Shown here in pieces: positions 54,287 through 61,403 of a stretch of 64,000 nucleotides of DNA. Position 1 is the first letter of the stretch; each line of letters starts with the position of its first letter. This DNA is from SH-MAG3 sp035461245. Lineage in GTDB: Bacteria; Gemmatimonadota; Gemmatimonadetes; Longimicrobiales; RSA9. A model generated the notes under the pieces. That model made no database searches. It saw only the letters and a list, made by a program, of their open reading frames with translations, and was not told where the DNA came from. The stretch is from assembly GCA_035461245.1 (NCBI GenBank), contig DATHVP010000062.1, positions 13,689-77,688 on the forward strand. The letters are read 5' to 3'. A program made the translations under genes and the position numbers.

Positions 54287-56416
54287 TTACCCGCCGGCGG
54301 GTGCCGCCGCAGAGGGTGCCGCCCGCCGGGCCTGCTCCAGTGTGATGTCCAGCGCCGGCATCTCGCCTTCGCCCATCAGGAACGAGTCGAACCACTCGAT
54401 CATGCGCAGCGTGTAGTCCAGCCGCGATGCCGACCGCACGTTGCCGTGTCCCTCACCCGGATACAGGATCAGGCGCACGGGCACGTCCGGCTTACGCACC
54501 ACCAGGTGCCGGTACAGCTCCAGGGACTGCCCCGGATGGACGCGCGTGTCCTCGGCGCCGTGCATGATGAGCAGCGGCGTCTGTGCCCGGTCCACGTGGT
54601 AGACGGGGCTCCGCTCCAGGTACTTCTGCCAGTTCCCTTCCCACAGCCGCTGTCGCGAGTGGACCAGGTACAGCTCCTCGGGGATGTCGCTGGTGCCCCA
54701 CTTGGACAGGTTGTTGCTGATGCCGACGAACATGACGCCGGCAGCGAAGCGGTCGGAGTAGTACGTGCTCATCCACGCTGTCGCATAACCACCGTACGAG
54801 CCGCCGGTAACACCGATACGCGCGGAGTCGGCGACGCCGGTGCGGATGAGATGATCGACGCCGTCCACGATGTCGTCGAACTCCGCGCCCGCCAGGTCTG
54901 CCTGGCTGCTCATGGCGAACTCGAGGCCGCGGCCGGTGCTGCCCCGGTAGTTGGGATAGAACACGGCGTAGCCGCGGGCGGCGGCCATCTGGCCGGGCAT
55001 GGAGTAGTTGGTGAGCCAGCCATTGAGGTAGTGGGCCTCCGGGCCGCCGTGCACCATGGTGATCACCGGAACCCGCGTGCCCTCGGCAAAGCCGACGGGC
55101 ATCACGAGCATCCCCTCGAGTTCGTACGCGTTGTCCCGGGGCTGCCACCGCACTATGCGCTGTTCGCCCATGGGCACGTCTGCCAGCCACGCATTGTTCT
55201 GCGTCATGCGACGGGGCTCGGCCTGGTTCGCGGCGAGGACGTAGACCTCGGCGGGGTGCAGCGGTGTGCTGGCGGAAAAGGCGGCCTGGCCGTTGCCAGC
55301 GCGGGCGAAGGCGGTGAACGCCAGCCCCTCGCGCTGCGCCAGACGCCGCAGGTTCGAGCCGTCGGGCGCAACGCTGCCGTACGTGCTCATGACGCCTTCA
55401 CTGGCAACGAAGTGGATCTCGTTCGCGCCGGTCCAGAGGATGTCCTCGAACTTGCCCTCGAAACGCGGCAGGATGTTCCGCGGCGTGCCACCGCTGGCGG
55501 GCACGACCATGATGCGGCCGTCAATGGGGTCGTGGATGTTGTCGGCGGCCCGGAGCGCCAGCCGGCTGCCGTCAGGGCTCCAGCGGATCTGGCCGAGCTT
55601 GCCCTCGTTGTTGATGGCGGCCACCTGCTGGAGTGAGCCGGCGTCCAGCACCAGCACCGAGACGCGCATGTACGAGTCGTCCACTGTGGGCGTGGGCGCC
55701 AGGCCCACGGCAATGCGGTTGCCGTCGGGGCTCCATTCCATCTGGTAGTACGACCCACGGGGCTGCATGCGACGGGGTGCGGCGTTCGACGCAACGTCCA
55801 CCACCCAGCCTTCCCGCTGCGGCACGTTCTCTTCGAAAAAGATCGGTGTATACGGCAGCGGCGTCGCCGGCGGTGTGACGGCCTCATTGGCCACGAACGC
55901 CAGCCGGTTGCCGTCGGGCGCCCATGCGAAGGACAGCAGCGGCCGCTCGAAGGTATAGACCCGCCGGGCGGCGCCGCCCGCCACGTCCACCTCGTAGACG
56001 CCACGGGGCGAGCCCTGCTGTGTGGCCAGGAACGTCACGGTGCTGTGCCCCGGCCGGAACGCGATGCCCGCCACGCCTGCGGCGGCAAACAGTTCACGGG
56101 TCTGGCCGGTCTGCGTGTCCAGGATGTGGAGGAACGTGGGCGTCGGGTCGTTCAGCTCGCTGGGATTCGGCGGCGATGTCAGCGTGTAGGCCACGTGGCG
56201 GCCGTCATCGGAGATGGCGACGGCGGCTACGGAGACAAGCTCGGCCACCTGGAGCGGCGTCAGCCCTGCCTGCTGGACGGTGGCAGCGCCGCCAGCGGCC
56301 GGCGCGCCCAGCGGCGCCGGCTGCTGGAGCGCCGCCACAGTGGCGGGCTGGAGCGTGAACGCGATGAGCAGCAGGGCAGCCAGCCGCGGCGCGGCGTGTG
56401 GGTTCAAAAACCTCAT
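54287..56416 (-). CDS. Secreted S9 family peptidase
   Basis: A 709-residue exported prolyl-oligopeptidase-type enzyme. A signal peptide (about 1-30) is followed by a PD40 propeller (about 55-430; LSFAWAPDGNRLAFVANEA and QMEWSPDGNRIAVGLAP) and a hydrolase domain. The hydrolase has HGGPEAHYLNGWL, nucleophile Ser about 540 in VTGGSYGGYATAWM, Asp in MHGAEDTRVHPGQ and His in GEGHGNVRSASRL. The GGSYGG motif is of the acylaminoacyl-peptidase/oligopeptidase S9C kind. It lies 33 bp after the oxidoreductase beta gene and could be at the end of that transcript, though it looks functionally unrelated. Confidence 0.9.
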   Translation of the reverse strand: MRFLNPHAAPRLAALLLIAFTLQPATVAALQQPAPLGAPAAGGAATVQQAGLTPLQVAELVSVAAVAISDDGRHVAYTLTSPPNPSELNDPTPTFLHILDTQTGQTRELFAAAGVAGIAFRPGHSTVTFLATQQGSPRGVYEVDVAGGAARRVYTFERPLLSFAWAPDGNRLAFVANEAVTPPATPLPYTPIFFEENVPQREGWVVDVASNAAPRRMQPRGSYYQMEWSPDGNRIAVGLAPTPTVDDSYMRVSVLVLDAGSLQQVAAINNEGKLGQIRWSPDGSRLALRAADNIHDPIDGRIMVVPASGGTPRNILPRFEGKFEDILWTGANEIHFVASEGVMSTYGSVAPDGSNLRRLAQREGLAFTAFARAGNGQAAFSASTPLHPAEVYVLAANQAEPRRMTQNNAWLADVPMGEQRIVRWQPRDNAYELEGMLVMPVGFAEGTRVPVITMVHGGPEAHYLNGWLTNYSMPGQMAAARGYAVFYPNYRGSTGRGLEFAMSSQADLAGAEFDDIVDGVDHLIRTGVADSARIGVTGGSYGGYATAWMSTYYSDRFAAGVMFVGISNNLSKWGTSDIPEELYLVHSRQRLWEGNWQKYLERSPVYHVDRAQTPLLIMHGAEDTRVHPGQSLELYRHLVVRKPDVPVRLILYPGEGHGNVRSASRLDYTLRMIEWFDSFLMGEGEMPALDITLEQARRAAPSAAAPAGG

Positions 56417-56449
56417 GAGTCCCTCGGAATTCCTGTTGTGACTGCGGTT

Positions 56450-57397
56450 TCAGGGCAGCAGTTCGGTGGCGGCAAGGAGCGGACCGTCCGGGCGCGGACC
56501 CCCTGGGCTGGTGCTGACCAGCCGCTGGAGCTGCGCCCAGCGGGCGTCCACGGCGAGCTGGGCCTGGGCAATGGCGTCCTCGTCCAGGTGACGGAACCGG
56601 CCCTGCGCCCGGATGTACGGCTCCACTGGGACCGGCGGTTCGTCCACCGTGATGCGCCAGTCGGTGCCGTCCACGACTTCCACCAGCGGGAAGACACGGT
56701 TCTGCACGGCCGCCCGCCCCAGCTCGATGGTCCGCTCGTCCTCGAACTTCCAGCCGGGGGGGCACGGCGAGAGGATGTGCAGGAACCGGGTCCCGCGCAT
56801 GGCTTTCGCCTTGCGCACCTTCTGGAGCAGGTCCAGCGGGTGGGATACGGACGCGGTGGCGGCGTACGGGATCCGGTGCGCGGCCATGATGGCGAGGATG
56901 TCCTTCTTGCCTGTCGCCTGCGGCTGCGTAACCGGAGTGGTGGTGGTCCACGCTCCCCACGGCGTAGCCGACGACCGCTGGATGCCCGTATTCATGTACG
57001 CCTCGTTGTCGTAGCAGACGTAGATGAAGTTCTCGTTGCGTTCGGCGGCGCCGGACAGGGCCTGCAGCCCGATGTCGAACGTGCCGCCGTCGCCCGCCCA
57101 GACGAGGACGTTGGTGTCGGTATCGCCGCGGACGTCGAGGGCTGCGCGCACGCCCGACGCCACCGCGGCGCCGGTGGCGAATGCGGTGTGGTAGAGGGGC
57201 ACGTGCAGGGAGGACTGGGGGTATGGCCCTGCGATGATGCTCCAGCAGCACGCCGGCAGCACCACTACGGTGTTCTCGCCCAGTTCCTTGAGCACCATGC
57301 GCATGGCCAGCGGTGCGCCGCAGCCGGGGCAGGCCAGGTGCCCGCCGTCCAGGAGTTCGATGCGGGGCACGTCGTCGCGGATCATGACCTGGCTCAT
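56450..57397 (-). CDS. 2-oxoacid:ferredoxin oxidoreductase beta subunit (TPP-binding)
   Basis: A 315-residue thiamine-diphosphate subunit. The TPP motif starts LVWAGDGGTFDIGLQALSGA and runs to ENFIYVCYDNEAYMNTG. Iron-sulfur cysteines are seen in HLACPGCGAPLAMR, VLPACCWS and LSPCPPGWKF. The start ATG 57397 overlaps the alpha stop as ATGA; the longer frame upstream is a shadow of the alpha gene. With alpha, gamma and the ferredoxin fusion it makes a four-part POR/VOR-type enzyme. Pyruvate or branched-chain 2-oxoacids are likely; the sequence alone does not decide. Confidence 0.92.
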   Translation of the reverse strand: MSQVMIRDDVPRIELLDGGHLACPGCGAPLAMRMVLKELGENTVVVLPACCWSIIAGPYPQSSLHVPLYHTAFATGAAVASGVRAALDVRGDTDTNVLVWAGDGGTFDIGLQALSGAAERNENFIYVCYDNEAYMNTGIQRSSATPWGAWTTTTPVTQPQATGKKDILAIMAAHRIPYAATASVSHPLDLLQKVRKAKAMRGTRFLHILSPCPPGWKFEDERTIELGRAAVQNRVFPLVEVVDGTDWRITVDEPPVPVEPYIRAQGRFRHLDEDAIAQAQLAVDARWAQLQRLVSTSPGGPRPDGPLLAATELLP

Positions 57398-58554
57398 GGC
57401 TTGACTCCCACCCAGAGGTCCTCGCGCTCCGGCGCCGCCGCCGTGCGCGTGCCGTCGATGACGCCGCCGATGACGTCCGGCGTCACGTCCCGTCCGCCCA
57501 GGCCCAGCACGTAGCCGTACAACGCGGGACGGTCGTCCGGCGGCAGGTCGTAGAGCGCCGAGCGGAGCTCCTCTGCGAAGATGCCGCCGTGGCCGGGCGA
57601 GATGTTGCGGTCCAGCACGGCCACGCGGGGCACGCCGGCCAGCAGCCGCCGCAGGAGGGCCGAGGGGAACGGCCGGAACAGCCGCACCTTGACCAGGCCA
57701 ATGCGTTCGCCATCGGCGCGGCGGGCATCGATCACATGGCGGGCCGTGGATGTAATGGTGCCTGACGTCACCAGCACGAGTTCCGCGTCGTCGGTGCGGT
57801 AGGCCTCTGCCGCGGGCCATGTCCGGTCCGTAAGGCGGGCCCAGTCCGCGTCCGCTTCTGCCAGCACCGCGTGCACCCGCTCCATGGCGTGCTGCTGGTC
57901 CCGGCGCATCTCCATGTAGTCGTCCGGCCGGACCAGCGCGCCGTACGCATGTGGCTCCTTCGGGTCCAGCCGGTGGCGGGCGCGGCGCCGGGGCAGGAAC
58001 TCGTCCACCAGCGCCTGCGGCGGCACATCCACGGGTTCCGACGTATGCGACAGGTAGAACGCGTCCAGCAGCACCATCACCGGCAGGTCCACCGCCTCCG
58101 CCAGGCGGAACGCCTGGATGGTGGTGTCCAGCACCTCCTGGTTCGTCTCGCAGTAGAGCTGGATCCAGCCGGTGTCCCGCTGGGAGAGGGAATCATTCTG
58201 GTCCATCCAGATGTTCCAGCCTGGACCCATGGCCCGGTTTACGTTGGCCATGACCACGGGCAGGCGCCCGCCGGCGGCCCAGTGCAGCATCTCGTGCATG
58301 TAGGCCAGCCCGTGGGACGACGAGGCCGTGAACGTGCGCGCCCCCGCCGCACTGGCGCCGACGCACGCCGCCATGGCCGAGTGCTCCGACTCCACCTTGA
58401 TGAAGCGCGCGGGCAATTCCCCCGACGCACACATCTCCGACAGCATCTCCACCACCTGCGTCTGTGGGGTGATGGGGTACGCGGAGATGACCTCGCAGCG
58501 GGCCAGCTTCACGCCCAGCGAGACGGCATGGTTGCCGACGATGACCTTCCTCAC
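57394..58554 (-). CDS. 2-oxoacid:ferredoxin oxidoreductase alpha subunit
   Basis: A 386-residue subunit holding the pyrimidine side of the TPP site. CEVISAYPITPQTQVVEMLS and FIKVESEHSAMAACVGASAA are the family signatures (conserved Thr and Glu). SSSHGLAYMHEMLHWAAGGR and GHGGIFAEELRSALYD follow. The start GTG 58554 overlaps the stop of the fusion gene as GTGA, with GGGAGGGG upstream. GITPQ-like sequence and the 386-residue length fit pyruvate or 2-ketoisovalerate enzymes. Confidence 0.92.
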   Translation of the reverse strand: MRKVIVGNHAVSLGVKLARCEVISAYPITPQTQVVEMLSEMCASGELPARFIKVESEHSAMAACVGASAAGARTFTASSSHGLAYMHEMLHWAAGGRLPVVMANVNRAMGPGWNIWMDQNDSLSQRDTGWIQLYCETNQEVLDTTIQAFRLAEAVDLPVMVLLDAFYLSHTSEPVDVPPQALVDEFLPRRRARHRLDPKEPHAYGALVRPDDYMEMRRDQQHAMERVHAVLAEADADWARLTDRTWPAAEAYRTDDAELVLVTSGTITSTARHVIDARRADGERIGLVKVRLFRPFPSALLRRLLAGVPRVAVLDRNISPGHGGIFAEELRSALYDLPPDDRPALYGYVLGLGGRDVTPDVIGGVIDGTRTAAAPEREDLWVGVKP

Positions 58555-60335
58555 AGCCCCTCCCGCGTCATGACAATGGCGCCGCGGGGGCATTCCCGGG
58601 CACACACGCCGCAGCCCTTGCAGTGGTCCAGGTCGATGCTGAACCGGCCGTCCGCCGTGCGCGCGATGGCGGCGTCCGGGCAGAACATCAGGCACAGCTC
58701 ACACGCGTTGCAGACGCCGCAGTTGAAGCATCGCCTCGCCTCCGCCAGCGCCTCCGCAGACGCCAGCCCCGGATTCACCTCGGCAAAGCCATAACCGCCG
58801 GAACCGCCGTTGCTGCCGTCGGGGGCCGCGCCTCCGTGCTGCCCGGCGTCAGGGTGCTCCCGGTGCCGGGGGAGGTGCGTGAAGTGCACGGGGTTCAGTG
58901 CGTCAAACGCGACGACGTCGTTCGCCGGCGCGGTCCGTTGCACGGGATCGTCGCCGCGCCACCGGCTCATGCTCATGGCGCCGCCGGCCCAGCGCAGCGA
59001 TGGTGCGTCCAGCACCACGTCCACGCCCCGGCGGGCGCGCAGGGCCCGGTCGATGTCCATGGCCGCCGCCTTGCCGGAGCCCAGTGCGTCGGCGACGGTG
59101 CGCTCAACACCCGCAGCGTCGCCACCGGCCCAGGTGCCGGTGGCGGGCGTTGCGCCCAGTTCGTCCGCGGGGATGGTGCCGTTGGTCACCGGCACCGCAC
59201 TCGGCAGGCAGTCCAGCACCGCGTCTTCGCCAATGGCGGTGAGCAACGTGTCCACGTACATGCTGAAGGCGCCGTGCTCGGCGACGACGGCGCGCCGTCG
59301 TCCGCTGGCGTCCGGCTCGCCCTGCGCCATGCGGTCACACTCCACGGCGATGAGACGGTCATGCGCCCGGTGGAACGCCCGCGGGTTGGCCAGGAACTCG
59401 AAGACGACACCTTCCGCTTCCGCCTCCGCGATTTCCGACGCAATGGCGGGCATGTCCTCCCGGGTGCGCCGGTAGATGACAGTCGCCCGGGCGCCCAGGC
59501 GCTGCGCAGTGCGGGCGCAGTCCATGGCGGTGTTGCCGCCGCCGACAATGGCGACGTGACGCCCGATGTCCGGCCTGGCGCCGGCATTCACGGCCCGGAG
59601 GAACTCGAGCCCCGGTACCACCCCCGGCCCGACCTCGCCGGCGGCGCCGAGGGGCCGGCCACGATGGGCGCCCGGGGCCAGAAATACGGCATCGTACTCC
59701 GCCAGGAGCGAGTCGGCGGCGGCGGCGTCGATGCGTTCCCCGCAGCGGATCTCGATGCCCATGGCGCGGTACCAGGCGAGCTGCCGGTCCAGCACGGTCC
59801 GGGGCAGTCGATACGACGGGATGCCCTGCCGCAGCATGCCGCCGGCCTCGGCCTCCGCCTCCAGGACGGTGACGGTGTAACCCAGGAGGGTGAGATGGTA
59901 CGCGCACGCCAGCCCGGCGGGCCCGGAGCCCACCACCGCCACCCGGCCCTCGCGACGGGTTGCGGGAAGCGGCGGCGGCTCGGCCAGTGCGCGGTCGCCC
60001 AGCTCCCGTTCCACCAGGTGCACGGCCACGGCCTCGTCGAAATGGCCGCGGTTGCAGGCCGCCTCGCAGGGATGGTGGCAGACCCGGCCGGTCACCGCCG
60101 GCATGGGATTCTCCCGTAGCAGGAGGTCCACCGCCTCATCCACGCGGTCCTGCCGGAGCAGCTCCATGTACCCCTCCACGTCCACGCCCGTCGGGCAGCG
60201 CGCATTGCACGGCGCCACACCGTCCCGGTATGTGGGCATGATGTACTTCCAGGAGCCCGTCCGGTTGGCCAGGGTGCTGGCCCGGCTGACGGAGATAAGA
60301 GGAGCATCGCGAGTAGCGGTGACCGGCTCAGCCAT
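58551..60335 (-). CDS. GltD-like FAD/NAD(P) oxidoreductase fused to 2x[4Fe-4S] ferredoxin (POR delta)
   Basis: A 594-residue electron-transfer protein. The N-terminal cysteine region (CNARCPTGVDVEGYM, VCHHPCEAACNRG) is like the glutamate-synthase small subunit. FAD site VAVVGSGPAGLACAYHLTLL is near 150, and the NAD(P) site HVAIVGGGNTAMDCARTA near 260. The C-terminus, RCFNCGVCNACELCLMFCP then HCKGCGVCARECPRGAI, holds two ferredoxin clusters and replaces the small POR delta subunit. This would pass electrons between the 2-oxoacid enzyme and NAD(P)H directly. ATG at 60335 overlaps the gamma stop by 8 bp. Confidence 0.92.
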   Translation of the reverse strand: MAEPVTATRDAPLISVSRASTLANRTGSWKYIMPTYRDGVAPCNARCPTGVDVEGYMELLRQDRVDEAVDLLLRENPMPAVTGRVCHHPCEAACNRGHFDEAVAVHLVERELGDRALAEPPPLPATRREGRVAVVGSGPAGLACAYHLTLLGYTVTVLEAEAEAGGMLRQGIPSYRLPRTVLDRQLAWYRAMGIEIRCGERIDAAAADSLLAEYDAVFLAPGAHRGRPLGAAGEVGPGVVPGLEFLRAVNAGARPDIGRHVAIVGGGNTAMDCARTAQRLGARATVIYRRTREDMPAIASEIAEAEAEGVVFEFLANPRAFHRAHDRLIAVECDRMAQGEPDASGRRRAVVAEHGAFSMYVDTLLTAIGEDAVLDCLPSAVPVTNGTIPADELGATPATGTWAGGDAAGVERTVADALGSGKAAAMDIDRALRARRGVDVVLDAPSLRWAGGAMSMSRWRGDDPVQRTAPANDVVAFDALNPVHFTHLPRHREHPDAGQHGGAAPDGSNGGSGGYGFAEVNPGLASAEALAEARRCFNCGVCNACELCLMFCPDAAIARTADGRFSIDLDHCKGCGVCARECPRGAIVMTREGL

Positions 60336-60924
60336 GGTGTACCTCGTCGGCGATGGCGGCGACAACTTCGTCAGTCCAGCGGACGGCGGCGGCGGCGGCC
60401 AGGGCGGCGGCGACATTGTCTTCTCCTCGCACCGGCACTTCCTCGAGGATGGCGGCGCAGACGGCGTCCAGGGAGACGACCCCGGACCAGACGGCGAACG
60501 CACCCAGGATGGACGTGTTCACGATGGGTTGCGTACGGGAGCCGATGCCATGTGCCGCGGCAATGCCGCTGGCGTCCACCGTCGCGACCCGGAAACGCTC
60601 GGCGAGCGTGCTGTAGTGGGTTGGATCCCTGTCCGAATTGATGAGGATCCCGCCGCCCGACTTGAGCCCGCTGGTGACGTCCAGCGCCTTGATCAGCGTC
60701 GGATCCAGGACCATGAGGTCGTCCGGTGCAGCCACTTCGCAACGCAGGCGGATCGGTGTGCTGTCGAAGCGCAGGAACGCCGTCACTGGTGCACCGCGCC
60801 GCTCCACACCGAACGCCGGGAAGGACTGCACCTGCTGTCCTTCCCGGAACAGGGCCACGGCCAGGATCTTCGACGCAATGACGGCGCCCTGCCCGCCCCG
60901 GCCATGGATGCGCAACTCATGCAT
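60328..60924 (-). CDS. 2-oxoacid:ferredoxin oxidoreductase gamma subunit
   Basis: A 198-residue subunit of the POR gamma (CoA-binding) family. LRIHGRGGQGAVIASKILA is the signature at the N-terminus. SFPAFGVERRGAPVTAFLR and APDDLMVLDPTLIK follow. The ATG at 60924 begins this domain; the frame upstream overlaps another small frame. It is the first recognised gene of the operon gamma, ferredoxin fusion, alpha, beta, all joined by overlaps, so subunits should be made in balance. Confidence 0.92.
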   Translation of the reverse strand: MHELRIHGRGGQGAVIASKILAVALFREGQQVQSFPAFGVERRGAPVTAFLRFDSTPIRLRCEVAAPDDLMVLDPTLIKALDVTSGLKSGGGILINSDRDPTHYSTLAERFRVATVDASGIAAAHGIGSRTQPIVNTSILGAFAVWSGVVSLDAVCAAILEEVPVRGEDNVAAALAAAAAVRWTDEVVAAIADEVHHG

Positions 60925-61108
60925 GGGACACATCTCCGGCCGGTCTGCCCGCGGGCCGGTGTACTTCCTCCGGCGACGCGTCCCGCCGCTGGGCGCACGT
61001 CTCGCAGTCGGTGCCGAGGCATGTGCACGGTACACCGTCCGGCTGGGCTTGGGCACATGCGCCCGTGCCCTGCTCGGGCGCTGCGCCTGCCTGGATGAGG
61101 CTCTCCAT
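60917..61108 (-). CDS. Possible small cysteine-rich protein heading the POR operon
   Basis: A 63-residue frame from ATG 61108 with an excellent GGGAGG ribosome-binding site just upstream, ending TGA at 60917 so that it overlaps the gamma start by 8 bp, like the other joins in this operon. It has five cysteines at 18, 28, 30, 35 and 38 (CTCLGTDCETCAQRR), which could bind a metal or cluster, and a polar C-terminus. I do not recognise it. The ribosome-binding site and coupling support it being real; no homology evidence is available here. Confidence 0.5.
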   Translation of the reverse strand: MESLIQAGAAPEQGTGACAQAQPDGVPCTCLGTDCETCAQRRDASPEEVHRPAGRPAGDVSHA

Positions 61109-61403
61109 TGGTCCTCCCGGAATGGGGTCCTCAAACAGAGGTCCCGGACGCCGGGCGCGGCAATAAGGCAGATCCTGAGAGCCGGAAGGGGAAAGCCCTA
61201 CGCCCGACCGTGGCTGGGTGTGGACGGCGGGGTGCGCGGGCCGGCCTCGCCGCACCGGCCCGCCGCCATCCCGTCCCACCGGGGCATGAGAACGTCCCGC
61301 GGGGCTTGCTCCGCTGACTCGGTGTCGTTTCTGTTCACTCACGCCGAACACGATATTCGATCCGGCCTGACCGGATTCGTCCTGCACCAATCGGAATGTC
61401 CTC

